64,000 nt of DNA from Lachnospiraceae bacterium. Its GTDB lineage: Bacteria; Bacillota; Clostridia; Lachnospirales; Lachnospiraceae. The stretch lies in assembly GCA_902381685.1 (NCBI GenBank), contig LR698958.1:2118833-2182832 (forward strand), read 5' to 3'. The translations under genes were made by a program, and so were the position numbers. The notes beneath the pieces were generated by a model that was not told the DNA's origin, made no database searches, and saw only the letters and a list, made by a program, of their open reading frames with translations. Below are positions 54,216 to 63,589 of the stretch, in pieces (within the stretch, counting starts at the first letter, position 1; every line of letters begins with the position of its first letter).

Positions 54216-57200
54216 CTATTTTTCAACACCCATAGTCACTTTTTCCCCGTTGATGTTCCATTCTTTTGTATAGCCTGCCGGAGTTTTCTTTTCTACTGAT
54301 AACGCCAATACTTCCTCACCAATCTGGCTTCCGTACTGTGCAAAAATGCTTTCTGCTTTTTCGCTTCCTTCGTAAGTCACATAAATTTTATCTGTCACTT
54401 CAAAGTCTGCTTCTTTTCTCATTGTCTGGATTTTACTGATAATTTCACGTACAAATCCTTCCTGTAATAACTCTTCCGTAAGATTTGTATCTAACACAAC
54501 CGTAATTCCATTGTCGCTTTCTGATACATAACCTTCCATCTGAGCAGTTTCAATTAAAAGGTCCTCTCTCGATAAAACAACTTCTTCCCCGTTGATATCC
54601 AGTTTCAATTCTTCTTTCTCATTTAATTCGTCCATTGCTTTATTTCCGTCCAATTCAGAAAGTGCAGTGCGGATTCCTCCTAACAGTTTTCCATATTTTG
54701 GTCCCACTGTTTTTAACTGCGGTTTAAATGTATAGGAAGTAAAGTCTCTCACGTCATCTGTAAATTTCACTTCTTTTACATTTAATTCTTCAGCAACGAT
54801 TTCTTTATAGAATTCTGATAATTCTTCCTCTGCTTTTACAAACATTGTTCCGATTGGCTGACGGTTCTTGATATTTGCACTGTTACGGCACGCACGCCCC
54901 ATAACAACGATTTCCAATACCTCTTCCATATTTCTTTCCAATTCCGTATCAATCCATTCTTCGTTTGCTGCAGGGAAATCACAAAGGTGGATACTTTCAG
55001 GTGCATTTGTATCAATACTTCTTACAAGGTTCTGGTAAATGTCTTCTGTCATAAACGGAATCATAGGCGCTGCCACTTTTGCAACAGTAACAAGTGCTGT
55101 GTAAAGTGTCATGTACGCATTGATTTTGTCCTGTTCCATTCCTTTTGCCCAGAAACGTTCACGGCTTCTTCTTACATACCAGTTACTCATATCGTCCACA
55201 AATTCCTGTAACGCTCTTGCACTTTCAGGAATGCGGTAGTTTTCCAAGTTATTATCTACTGTTTTAATCAATGTATTCAGTTTAGATAACAGCCATTTAT
55301 CCATAACGGTTAATTTATCATATTCCAACGTATATTTTGTCGCATCAAATTCGTCGATATTTGCATACAGTACAAAGAATGCGTATGTGTTCCACAATGT
55401 ACCCATAAACTTTCTCTGTCCTTCTGTTACAATCTTGCCGTGGAAACGGTTTGGAAGCCACGGTGCACTGTTAATATAGAAGTACCAGCGGATCGCATCT
55501 GCGCCGTACTGTTCTAACGCCTCAAACGGATCAACCGCGTTTCCTTTGGATTTACTCATCTTCTGCCCTTTTTCGTCCTGTACATGGCCTAAAACGATAA
55601 CGTTTTTGTATGGCGCTTCATTAAATACAAGCGTTGAAATGGCAAGTAGTGAGTAGAACCAGCCTCTTGTCTGGTCAACCGCCTCTGAAATAAAGTTTGC
55701 CGGGAACTGCTGTTCAAACAATTCTTTATTCTCAAACGGATAATGATGCTGTGCGAATGGCATTGCCCCGCTGTCAAACCAGCAGTCGATTACTTCCGGC
55801 ACTCTGTGCATTTCTTTTCCACAATGAGGACATTTAATTGTAACTTTATCAATAAACGGACGATGTAATTCAATATCGTCAGGACAGTTATCGGACATCT
55901 CTTTTAACTCTGCAATACTTCCGATAGAATGCATATGTCCACACTCACATTCCCATACATTTAACGGTGTTCCCCAATAACGGTTACGGCTGATTCCCCA
56001 GTCCTGAACGTTTTCCAGCCAGTCACCGAAACGCCCTTTACCGATACTTTCCGGAATCCAGTTAATTGTATTGTTATTTCTGATCAAATCATCTTTTACC
56101 GCAGTCATCTTAATGAACCATGATTCGCGGGCATAGTAGATAAGTGGTGTGTCACAACGCCAGCAGTGTGGATAACTGTGTTCAAAATTCGGAGCGGAGA
56201 ATAAAAGTCCTCTCTTTTCCAAATCTTCCAATACAAATGGATCTGCTTTTTTACAGAATACTCCCTTCCACGGAGTTTCCTCTGCCATCTCACCTTTTTC
56301 ATCTACTAACTGAAGGAACGGTAAATCGTATTTACGTCCTACCTGAGCATCGTCCTCACCAAATGCAGGTGCAATATGAACAACACCTGTTCCGTCCGTA
56401 AGTGTAACATATGTGTCACAAGTAACATAATATGCCTTTTTATTTAATTCTACGAATGGGAATAACGGCTCATATTCTTTTCCTTCCAGTTCTTTTCCCA
56501 TATAGCGTTCTACTACTTCCACGTCACCTTCCAGCACACTGTCAAGCAATGCTTCTGCCATATAATATGTGTATCCGTCATTTTTTACTTTCACATATGT
56601 TTCTTCCGGATTTACACAGAGTGCAACGTTTGAAGGAAGTGTCCACGGTGTTGTTGTCCATGCTAAAATATAAGCATCTTCATCTTTTACCTTAAATCTT
56701 ACGATTGCCGATTTTTCTTTTACATCTTTATATCCCTGTGCAACCTCGTGGCTTGAAAGCGGAGTCCCGCAGCGCGGACAATATGGAACGATTTTGTATC
56801 CTTTATATAAAAGTCCTTTGTCCCAAATCTGTTTCAATGCCCACCACTCAGATTCAATAAAATTATTGTCGTATGTTACATATGGGTGTTCCATATCTGC
56901 CCAGAAACCGACTGTGGCAGAGAAATCTTCCCACATTCCTTTGTATTTCCAAACACTCTCTTTACAGTGAGAGATAAACGGCTCTAATCCGTACTCTTCA
57001 ATCTGTTCTTTTCCGTCCAAACCTAAAAGTTTCTCCACTTCAAGTTCCACCGGAAGACCGTGTGTATCCCAGCCTGCTTTTCTTGGTACCATGTACCCTT
57101 TCATTGTACGGTATCTCGGAATCATATCCTTGATAACACGGGTAAGCACATGACCGATATGAGGTTTACCGTTTGCTGTCGGCGGGCCGTCATAGAATGT

Positions 57201-57323
57201 GTATGTCTCTCCTTCTTTGCGGTTTTCCATACTTTTTTTGAAAATGTCATTTTCTTCCCAAAATTTCTCGATTTTCTTTTCTCTGTCCACGAATTTCAAA
57301 TCCGTTGATACTTTCTGATACAT
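54216..57323 (-). CDS. ileS: Isoleucyl-tRNA synthetase
   Basis: 1035 residues. HIGH motif GKPHIGHVL, KMSKS motif QKMSKSKGNAVDPF, editing domain features (TWTTTPWTLPSNVALC, GTGVVHIAPAFGEDD) and the zinc-like CPHCGKEM region. The length and zinc pattern fit the eukaryote-like IleS2 branch, which is often less sensitive to mupirocin (family knowledge; not tested here). Controlled by the T-box leader at 57381-57630. Confidence 0.96.
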   Translation of the reverse strand: MYQKVSTDLKFVDREKKIEKFWEENDIFKKSMENRKEGETYTFYDGPPTANGKPHIGHVLTRVIKDMIPRYRTMKGYMVPRKAGWDTHGLPVELEVEKLLGLDGKEQIEEYGLEPFISHCKESVWKYKGMWEDFSATVGFWADMEHPYVTYDNNFIESEWWALKQIWDKGLLYKGYKIVPYCPRCGTPLSSHEVAQGYKDVKEKSAIVRFKVKDEDAYILAWTTTPWTLPSNVALCVNPEETYVKVKNDGYTYYMAEALLDSVLEGDVEVVERYMGKELEGKEYEPLFPFVELNKKAYYVTCDTYVTLTDGTGVVHIAPAFGEDDAQVGRKYDLPFLQLVDEKGEMAEETPWKGVFCKKADPFVLEDLEKRGLLFSAPNFEHSYPHCWRCDTPLIYYARESWFIKMTAVKDDLIRNNNTINWIPESIGKGRFGDWLENVQDWGISRNRYWGTPLNVWECECGHMHSIGSIAELKEMSDNCPDDIELHRPFIDKVTIKCPHCGKEMHRVPEVIDCWFDSGAMPFAQHHYPFENKELFEQQFPANFISEAVDQTRGWFYSLLAISTLVFNEAPYKNVIVLGHVQDEKGQKMSKSKGNAVDPFEALEQYGADAIRWYFYINSAPWLPNRFHGKIVTEGQRKFMGTLWNTYAFFVLYANIDEFDATKYTLEYDKLTVMDKWLLSKLNTLIKTVDNNLENYRIPESARALQEFVDDMSNWYVRRSRERFWAKGMEQDKINAYMTLYTALVTVAKVAAPMIPFMTEDIYQNLVRSIDTNAPESIHLCDFPAANEEWIDTELERNMEEVLEIVVMGRACRNSANIKNRQPIGTMFVKAEEELSEFYKEIVAEELNVKEVKFTDDVRDFTSYTFKPQLKTVGPKYGKLLGGIRTALSELDGNKAMDELNEKEELKLDINGEEVVLSREDLLIETAQMEGYVSESDNGITVVLDTNLTEELLQEGFVREIISKIQTMRKEADFEVTDKIYVTYEGSEKAESIFAQYGSQIGEEVLALSVEKKTPAGYTKEWNINGEKVTMGVEK

Positions 57324-57380
57324 AATTTCCTCCTCTTATGATTAATTTATGCTCTTTGTAGATTCTGATAAAAAAATAAA

Positions 57381-57630
57381 ACTCCCGTCCGTAATAGGAC
57401 GAGAGTTACTAAACTGTCGTTTAACCACCTGTTACACCATACTTCCATATGCGTTCTTTTTAACGGTAGAAAACCGGCAGAACTTATACATCGCATCTCG
57501 CAATTTTCAGCATCTGCAACTCAGAAGTGATTTTCAAACAATCCCTACTCGCATCGGATTCTCACCGCCACCGACTCTCTTTGCCTTTTGAAAAAGTTCT
57601 ACTCTCTTCGTCATTGTTTTTTTCATATCC
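57381..57630 (-). promoter_or_regulatory. T-box leader of ileS (specifier ATC, isoleucine)
   Basis: On the minus strand: AGAGAGTCGGTGGCGGTGAG at the start of stem I, TGAAAATCACTTCTGAG with specifier ATC at 57531-57529, the T-box-like AACAGGTGGTTAAACGAC, and a terminator AACTCTCGTCC/GGACGGGAGTT with T run (57381-57407). The T-box reads AGGTGGTTAAAC in place of the common GGTGGTACCGCG, a divergent form that keeps the tRNA-end-binding TGG. Confidence 0.85.
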
Positions 57631-57636
57631 TTTTTT

Positions 57637-57666
57637 ATTATAGTAAGAAAACCCTTAAACTGTCAA
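57637..57666 (-). promoter_or_regulatory. ileS promoter
   Basis: TTGACA (57666-57661), 18-bp spacer, TATAAT (57642-57637). The rest of 57667-57778 is the plus-strand leader of the next gene with AGGAGGGAGCG at its end. Confidence 0.78.
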
Positions 57667-57778
57667 GGATTTAATATTATCAGACTATACTGATTATAAT
57701 ATGGTGTTTTCTCTTGTTATGTGATACAATATATAAAATAATTATTTTTACTGTACATTTATAGGAGGGAGCGATTAC

Positions 57779-58381
57779 ATGGATAAGAAGATTATTACTA
57801 TCGGACGACAATTTGGCAGCAATGGACGTATTATCGGTCGTGAACTGGCTAATCGCCTTGGAATCAACTGTTATGACAAGGGATTAATCAAACTCGCAGC
57901 TGAACATACGGACATTCCTTACGAACAGCTAAAACTGGTTGATGAAAAGAAAGAAAAACCGTGGCAGTATCAGGTGGACATTGACGACAATTTAGATAAA
58001 CAATATCGTTATGGCCATATCGATGAAGTACTGTTTGATTTGCAGTCGAAAGTTATTCAGGACTTAGCGTCCAAAGAAAACTGTATCTTTGTGGGAAGAT
58101 GTGCCGACTATGTTTTGAGAAATGAAAAACACTGCAAAAATATTTATCTTTTCGCCCCAACTGATTTTCGTGTCAAAACGGTCATGGAGCGTTACGGTAT
58201 TCCGGAAAAGAAAGCCTGCACGTTGGTAAAAAAGGTGGATAAGGACCGCAGTTACTATTATAACTTTTATACCGACAAAGACTGGCACGATGCAAAGAGT
58301 TATCATCTTGCCATCGACACAAGTACTTTTACTTTAAAAGAAGTGGTGGACATCTTAGAACTCATCTACAATAACTTATAG
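57779..58381 (+). CDS. Cytidylate-kinase-like family protein
   Basis: 200 residues. IITIGRQFGSNGRIIGRELA is the phosphate-binding loop (GxxGSxG variant without the classic GKS/T), LASKENCIFVGRCADYVLRN and LFAPTDFRVKTVMERYGI follow the CMP kinase-like pattern. Nucleotide substrate unverified; family members are common in Lachnospiraceae. AGGAGGG 6-7 nt before ATG. Confidence 0.9.
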   Translation: MDKKIITIGRQFGSNGRIIGRELANRLGINCYDKGLIKLAAEHTDIPYEQLKLVDEKKEKPWQYQVDIDDNLDKQYRYGHIDEVLFDLQSKVIQDLASKENCIFVGRCADYVLRNEKHCKNIYLFAPTDFRVKTVMERYGIPEKKACTLVKKVDKDRSYYYNFYTDKDWHDAKSYHLAIDTSTFTLKEVVDILELIYNNL

Positions 58382-58383
58382 CA

Positions 58384-58421
58384 AAAAGGAACTTCACGGT
58401 TGTTCCGTTGAAGTTCCTTTT
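58384..58421. terminator. Bidirectional terminator between the kinase-like and DacF genes
   Basis: AAAAGGAACTTCA/TGAAGTTCCTTTT stem (13 bp) with 12-nt loop. Confidence 0.85.
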
Positions 58422-58423
58422 GT

Positions 58424-59695
58424 TTATGATCTGTTCCGTTTTCTTTTTTTTCTGCGAATTGTATTTAAAATGAGAAGAACGGTAAACCCGATAATCAGAA
58501 GTAGAATAACCGCGATAATCGTTTTCATCAGAAACGTATCACTCTTCTTTGTTTCAGGCTCTTTTTTTGTTTCCTTTTTCACTTCTTTTATCTTTGCCTT
58601 TGTCTCTCCCACAAATTGTCCTTCATAACAATAATTCACTTTATCTTTCTCATATTGCCGGCTCAGTTGATTAAACTCTATATTTTTCGGTAAAGTCACA
58701 CAGGCTTCCCCGTCAATGTCGCTTACCTTATCTGATTTCTCGTTGGCAGAAATATTTACTTCCCGAAAATTATTAAAGGCGTAATCGCAAATTTTCTTTG
58801 TATCTTCAAAAGTATCTCTCCGCGACCTCATAATAACTGCCACGATTTCCATATCGCCCTGTTCCATAACCGTCACAAGTGTATTATAAGCTTTTTCCGT
58901 ATAACCCGTTTTCCCGCCAATACAACGATTATCATGATATTTCCCATTCAAAAGCATTTTATGTTTCTGCTGAAAGATTCTCGGTTCACTTTCCATATTA
59001 GTCGGCGGAATCGTATACTGCAACGTCTGTACAATATCTAACAATTCCTGATGACTAAATGCCGCCCGCGCAATCAGCGCCATATCTCTTGCAGAAGTAT
59101 AGTGCTGTTCGTCAAACATTCCGTTTGTATTAATAAAATGTGTATGTGTACAACCTAATTCTTTTGCCTTATCATTCATCATTTTAATGAAATTTTCGTG
59201 TGTGCCACCTACCGTTTCCCCGATAGCATAAGCCACTTCATTTGCTGAAGCAAGCATCAATGCGTGGAGCGCATCTTTCATGGTGATTTCTTCTCCTGCC
59301 TTCATGGCAATGTGGGCATATCCCGGTTCCAATGACTGAATACTTTCCTCCGAAAATTTCACCATATCTGTCATCTGTGAATTTTCAATGGCAACTAAGG
59401 CTGTCAATATTTTCGTAATGCTCGCCGGATATCTCTCCTCGTCAATTCCTTTTGCATACAGGATTGCTCCTGTCTTCATATCCATTACAATGGCGGAGTC
59501 TCCGTAGACCTGTGGTCCCTGCGGCCAGTTTTGTATTGCGTTACTCTCTATTGTTTTATTATAAGACGCCTGTATCTCCGCCTCTTTTGTCTGTTCAGGT
59601 GTCATCTGCTCCGTTGCCTGAACATATCCTCCACATTGAAAAATCAGAACCATGCTGAGCAAAATTCCAATTCCTCTTTTTATTCTATTTCTCAT
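58424..59695 (-). CDS. D-alanyl-D-alanine carboxypeptidase (DacF/PBP5 type)
   Basis: 423 residues. Signal peptide (GIGILLSMVLIFQCGGYVQA), then SxxK in RYPASITKILTAL, SxN in LMLASANEVAYAIGE, KTG in CIGGKTGYTEKAY, and a C-terminal span (KTIIAVILLLIIGFTVLLIL) with a basic tail instead of the amphipathic helix of PBP5. Trims pentapeptides in the cell or spore wall. GGAGG precedes ATG 59695. Confidence 0.93.
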   Translation of the reverse strand: MRNRIKRGIGILLSMVLIFQCGGYVQATEQMTPEQTKEAEIQASYNKTIESNAIQNWPQGPQVYGDSAIVMDMKTGAILYAKGIDEERYPASITKILTALVAIENSQMTDMVKFSEESIQSLEPGYAHIAMKAGEEITMKDALHALMLASANEVAYAIGETVGGTHENFIKMMNDKAKELGCTHTHFINTNGMFDEQHYTSARDMALIARAAFSHQELLDIVQTLQYTIPPTNMESEPRIFQQKHKMLLNGKYHDNRCIGGKTGYTEKAYNTLVTVMEQGDMEIVAVIMRSRRDTFEDTKKICDYAFNNFREVNISANEKSDKVSDIDGEACVTLPKNIEFNQLSRQYEKDKVNYCYEGQFVGETKAKIKEVKKETKKEPETKKSDTFLMKTIIAVILLLIIGFTVLLILNTIRRKKRKRNRS

Positions 59696-59766
59696 TTATT
59701 TTCCTCCGATATTTTTACACACACGATATCAGTATATATGAAATAGGGAGAAAAAACAATGTTTTC

Positions 59767-60384
59767 TTAATCTTCTATAATTTTGCCGTCTGTTGAGATA
59801 ACGACAACTCTCCACGGAATAAACTTACCGCTCTTTTGCAAAGCGTTTTTCACCGCATTTTCAATACCGCCACAGCATGGAACTTCCATTCTGACAACCG
59901 TCACGCTTTTCAAATTATTGTTTGCAATAATCTCTGTCAGTTTCTCTGTATAGTTTCCCTCATCAAGTTTAGGGCAGCCTATAAGTGTAATTCTATTCTT
60001 GATAAATTCATTGTGAAAATTACCGTAAGCGTATGCCGTACAGTCTGCTGCCACAAGCAGATTTGCATTATCAAAATATGGCGCATTTACAGGCACAAGT
60101 TTAATCTGTACAGGCCACTGTGAAAGTTGTCCTGCTCCATGTTCTTTTTTTCTTTTCGCCTCCATAACTGCCGCTTCATTGTAAGCAGGAGCCTCTCTCT
60201 CCTCAAATCGAATCGCATCAACCGGACAGGCAGGCAGACAATCGCCCAATCCGTCACAATAATCTTCCCGCATCAATTTCGCCTTTCCATCAACCATCTC
60301 GATTGCTCCCTCGTGACAGGCAGATGCGCAGGCGCCGCAACCGTTACATTTTTCTTCATTAATTTTAATAATTTTTCTAATCAT
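59767..60384 (-). CDS. Two-cluster ferredoxin with C-terminal domain
   Basis: 205 residues. Two [4Fe-4S] motifs: CNGCGACASACHEGAIEM and CDGLGDCLPACPVDAI. The C-terminal ~110 residues (LVAADCTAYAYGNFHNEFIK, TLIGCPKLDEGNYTEKLTEI, VRMEVPCCGGIENAVKNALQ) carry four more cysteines, possibly binding another cofactor. Divergent from a Crp/Fnr gene with a palindrome between, suggesting it is the main target. Confidence 0.9.
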   Translation of the reverse strand: MIRKIIKINEEKCNGCGACASACHEGAIEMVDGKAKLMREDYCDGLGDCLPACPVDAIRFEEREAPAYNEAAVMEAKRKKEHGAGQLSQWPVQIKLVPVNAPYFDNANLLVAADCTAYAYGNFHNEFIKNRITLIGCPKLDEGNYTEKLTEIIANNNLKSVTVVRMEVPCCGGIENAVKNALQKSGKFIPWRVVVISTDGKIIED

Positions 60385-60398
60385 ATATTTAATTCTCC

Positions 60399-60457
60399 TT
60401 TGACTTTCTGCCCATAGTATACTATACTAATCAGAACAAAACGGTTGTATATACAAC
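60399..60457 (+). promoter_or_regulatory. crp/fnr promoter and palindromic operator
   Basis: TTGACT (60399-60404), 17-bp spacer, TATACT (60422-60427), then GTTGTATATACAAC (60444-60457), a perfect 14-bp palindrome in the leader and upstream of the divergent ferredoxin gene. Confidence 0.65.
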
Positions 60458-60471
60458 AGAATTGAGGGTTT

Positions 60472-61140
60472 ATGAAAGAATATTTGACTGTTTTAAAAAA
60501 ATCACAATTGTTTTCAGGTATACGGGAAAACGAAATCGAATTGATATTTGACTGCCTGAAAGCAAAACTGCGCACATACAAAAAGGGCGAATTTGTCTTC
60601 CGCCAAGGGGAATATATTCATTATATTACTATCTTAGTCGAGGGGACGCTCCATATACAAAAAGATGACTTTTGGGGAAATCGAAGCATTGTAAATCAAA
60701 TAAACGCAGGGGAAATGTTTGGCGAGGCCTATGCCGCACCCGGAAGTGAACCTCTATTAAACGATGTTATCGCCATCGAAGAAAGTAAGGTCATGTTTTT
60801 AGATATACAGAAAATCCTTACCGTCTGTTCCTCCGCCTGCACATTTCACTCACTATTGATACAGAATCTCTTTTACGCCATTTCTGCTAAAAACAGGGGA
60901 CTTGTGCAGAAACTGGGACACATGTCAAAAAGAACAACAAAAGAAAAACTGCTTTCTTACCTTTCCGAACAGGCCAAAAAGCATAAAAGCGCTGCCTTTG
61001 ATGTGCCTTTTAACCGCCAGCAGCTTGCAGATTTTCTCTCGGTGGATAGAAGCGCCATGTCCAATGAATTGTGCAAATTAAGAGATGAAGGATTATTGTC
61101 ATTTTCAAGAAATCATTTTGTTCTTTTGGAGAAGGGGTAG
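60472..61140 (+). CDS. Crp/Fnr-family regulator
   Basis: 222 residues. Cyclic-nucleotide-binding-like N domain (YKKGEFVFRQGEYIHYITIL, GEMFGEAYAAPGS), dimer helix and HTH (DVPFNRQQLADFLSVDRSAM, SNELCKLRDEGLLSFSRNHF). No N-terminal CxxC cluster, so not an FNR-type iron-sulfur sensor; a heme or redox ligand is possible. Probably binds the palindrome at 60444-60457. Confidence 0.88.
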   Translation: MKEYLTVLKKSQLFSGIRENEIELIFDCLKAKLRTYKKGEFVFRQGEYIHYITILVEGTLHIQKDDFWGNRSIVNQINAGEMFGEAYAAPGSEPLLNDVIAIEESKVMFLDIQKILTVCSSACTFHSLLIQNLFYAISAKNRGLVQKLGHMSKRTTKEKLLSYLSEQAKKHKSAAFDVPFNRQQLADFLSVDRSAMSNELCKLRDEGLLSFSRNHFVLLEKG

Positions 61141-61326
61141 ATTGTCTCTTCTTCAATTTTTAACATTTTTTGCACACGCTAAAACATTGTGTTTTACCCA
61201 AAATAGATAAGAATCGGAAATACCCGCATAAACAAACCTCTGTTATCCCCAAACATCTGCGGTTCTATGATTTTTATCCCCTGTAATTTTGTTTCTGTTA
61301 CCTTTATTTGTGCATAGGTTCTCCTC

Positions 61327-62532
61327 TTAATAATACAAACTATCTTCCCCTAATTTTTCTTCATATACTTTGCTTACTTGGCTATTCAAAAATTCATATT
61401 TAATTTTATCCATGAAATTCGTATCGCTAAACAGCCGATATGCTGTTATTGCAAATCCGGCAAAATCGAAATCTTTCATATTACCCGTCAGTCCTGTATA
61501 TATGACATTACTTGAAGTTGCAAATAAGTTAGAATATAAAATAATTTTTCGTGTTCTAATCTCATACAACTCCTTTGAAAAATCTCCATCTTCTTCATAC
61601 AACCACTTACAACTGTGAACTATTCTAATAATCATATTAATCAAACAATCAATCGCTGCAGATGCACCAAATTTAATTACGTCTCCCGTACTAACATATT
61701 TAGTCAATTTTTCTACATTTGCCTTATCTAGAATCAAACTTGCTCCCGGCAGTTGTATTCCACATGGTGTATATAAATCTGTTCCAATATGTATTAACTG
61801 TTTAATTACTGCTGCCACAACGGCCTCTTTTTCATTAATAATTCTATCTTTTACACTTTCAAACATTTTTGGTGTTGAAGCATACCTACTTATTTTAGGA
61901 TTTTTCATATTTTCATCATAGATAACATGATTTGTCTTGAGTACTATTTTTTGATTACACGTTATTGTATTGGTAAGAATATTAGTTGTCCCAAAAATCA
62001 AACCAAACAAAGGATCATGCCCTAATGTAGAAAATCTGTGATTTGCCCCTTCAAAAAGTTTATAGTTCTCGGAAAAATATGCTGTTGCATCATAAGGTAC
62101 TCCCCTTCCTAGAACAATCTGCTTTAACGGAGCATAATACAGTCTTCCATGTTCATTTTCTTCAAAACCGAATTTCCCTAAAATTTTCTCCTGTTTCTCA
62201 TGTAAAAATGCTTCCTTTTTATTTCCGCTTCCAGCTTTTTCTATTTTTGTAAAATAATTAACCAAATATATTCTTGCACATTGCAACATAGTTGCAACTG
62301 TTAAGAAAGCAATATCCTTATCTTGTAGTTTGGTACGCTCCTTAAATTCTTTTGAAACAATATCCATATTTACTCTGTATTCTTCTACCGATTTATTTAT
62401 TTCCTCTGCAGATAAAATATTCTCATAATATGATTGTATTGTTTCTTCTTTATTGTCGATTATAAACTCCCTTGTTCTTATTCCTAATCCATTATTATCG
62501 CGAACTTTTTTTAAGTCTTGTGCTTTACTCAT
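61327..62532 (-). CDS. Uncharacterised protein of an accessory two-gene unit
   Basis: 401 residues, no signal peptide. Recognisable local features: FEGANHRFSTLGHDPLFGLI then FGTTNILTNT, a His-Arg...His-Asp pattern in front of a hydrophobic stretch; VAAVIKQLIHIGTDLYTPCG; FGASAAIDCLINMIIRIVHS. The first motif recalls membrane-associated metal hydrolases of the YdjM type, but the match is weak. More AT-rich than neighbours by eye. Start ATG 62532 (AAGGTG 8 nt upstream), overlapping the upstream gene by 8 bp. The 61141-61326 gap has no gene or clear terminator. Confidence 0.65.
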   Translation of the reverse strand: MSKAQDLKKVRDNNGLGIRTREFIIDNKEETIQSYYENILSAEEINKSVEEYRVNMDIVSKEFKERTKLQDKDIAFLTVATMLQCARIYLVNYFTKIEKAGSGNKKEAFLHEKQEKILGKFGFEENEHGRLYYAPLKQIVLGRGVPYDATAYFSENYKLFEGANHRFSTLGHDPLFGLIFGTTNILTNTITCNQKIVLKTNHVIYDENMKNPKISRYASTPKMFESVKDRIINEKEAVVAAVIKQLIHIGTDLYTPCGIQLPGASLILDKANVEKLTKYVSTGDVIKFGASAAIDCLINMIIRIVHSCKWLYEEDGDFSKELYEIRTRKIILYSNLFATSSNVIYTGLTGNMKDFDFAGFAITAYRLFSDTNFMDKIKYEFLNSQVSKVYEEKLGEDSLYY

Positions 62533-63175
62533 AATTTTCACACCTTTTTCTCTGTTCTATATAATTTAGAAAAAGATTTTTCGCAAACTCCTCTTCTTCA
62601 CTTATATGCCCATTTGCTTCTATTATCTCCTGGACATCATTTTCCAATCCTTGTAAATTTTCAATACTGATTTTGTCGAGATAAATTTCTACATCATCAA
62701 AACGTAAATAGTTATTTCTTGCTATCCTATCCATTTCGCGTTTTATTGCATCTGGAATATCCGCATTCTTCTTTATAGCATCTAAATCAAAATCTATTTC
62801 TAACTGTTCTTCTTCTGAAATTTCACCATCACATTTCGCTATATAATATGATAACGCTGTTGTGGCTAAATAAAAATCATATACTTTTTTCAATTCATCT
62901 ACCGTTTTTGCTTTACCTTCATTCATACCATCTTGAAAAGATGCTGACTTTGCCTTTTTAATATCTTTTTCTTTTTTTATATTTTCTACTCCCTGAACCA
63001 CAGCCCCTGTTACCGCTCCCCCTACACCTGCGGCACTTGCAATCGCACCTGCTCCCGTTAATGATGCTATTAAGCTAGTCCCTGCTAAAACCGATCCTCC
63101 TCCGGTAACGGGAATGGCTGCTACAGTTCCTACACCAATTGCTGCTCCTAGTAATGCTTTTCCTAAGTATCCCAT
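62525..63175 (-). CDS. TerB-like protein with glycine-rich hydrophobic N-terminus
   Basis: 216 residues. Residues ~1-65 are a Gly/Ala-rich hydrophobic region (KALLGAAIGVGTVAAIPVTG, GAGAIASAAGVGGAVTGAVV) like glycine zippers that insert into membranes. The C-terminal ~110 residues are TerB-like: YYIAKCDGEISEEEQLEIDF and GHISEEEEFAKNLFLNYIEQ with acidic metal-binding loops. TerB plus a membrane-active module occurs in stress and anti-phage systems (family knowledge), hence the possible defence role. ATG 63175 behind CGGAGGG. Confidence 0.7.
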   Translation of the reverse strand: MGYLGKALLGAAIGVGTVAAIPVTGGGSVLAGTSLIASLTGAGAIASAAGVGGAVTGAVVQGVENIKKEKDIKKAKSASFQDGMNEGKAKTVDELKKVYDFYLATTALSYYIAKCDGEISEEEQLEIDFDLDAIKKNADIPDAIKREMDRIARNNYLRFDDVEIYLDKISIENLQGLENDVQEIIEANGHISEEEEFAKNLFLNYIEQRKRCENYE

Positions 63176-63410
63176 AATATCTTTCCCTCCGTTATTCTTC
63201 ACTTTACTATATAGTTATATATTACATCAAAATAATTTTTTCATCTATATTTTCAATCATATTCTTCTTCTCTCAAAATATTTTTTGTATACTTACTAAT
63301 TTTTTAAGAATAGCATTTACCCACTTTCGAAAAGAATTTCCTCTTTTTGACGTTTCTTATTTGCCCAAAACATTTATCTCCATAACATCTATCACCATAA
63401 CATCTATCAC

Positions 63411-63584
63411 TTATATCTCATTTTCAATCAGATTTTTCTTCCTACCAAAACTTTCAAATCTATCTATCAAATCAACTTTTTTCATTTCTATAGTAAAAAG
63501 AACTTTATTCCAGTTTTCATCTGTGACTGCATCTTTCCCTTTAAAAAAACTGTATAGTTTTCTGGTATATTGTAATTGACTCAT
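63411..63584 (-). CDS. 57-residue ORF next to the IS110 left end, possibly a truncated gene
   Basis: MSQLQYTRKLYSFFKGKDAV, then TDENWNKVLFTIEMKKVDLI and ends KKNLIENEI. Its composition is protein-like, but no ribosome site precedes ATG 63584 and a stop sits directly before it; it may be the rest of a gene cut by the element to its right. Just beyond its stop ATAACATCTATCACC is tandemly repeated (63381-63410). Confidence 0.4.
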   Translation of the reverse strand: MSQLQYTRKLYSFFKGKDAVTDENWNKVLFTIEMKKVDLIDRFESFGRKKNLIENEI

Positions 63585-63589
63585 CTAAT

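Noticed and set aside
58424..59695. Beta-lactamase
   Set aside because: SxxK, SxN and KTG with a C-terminal anchor fit a low-mass PBP carboxypeptidase.
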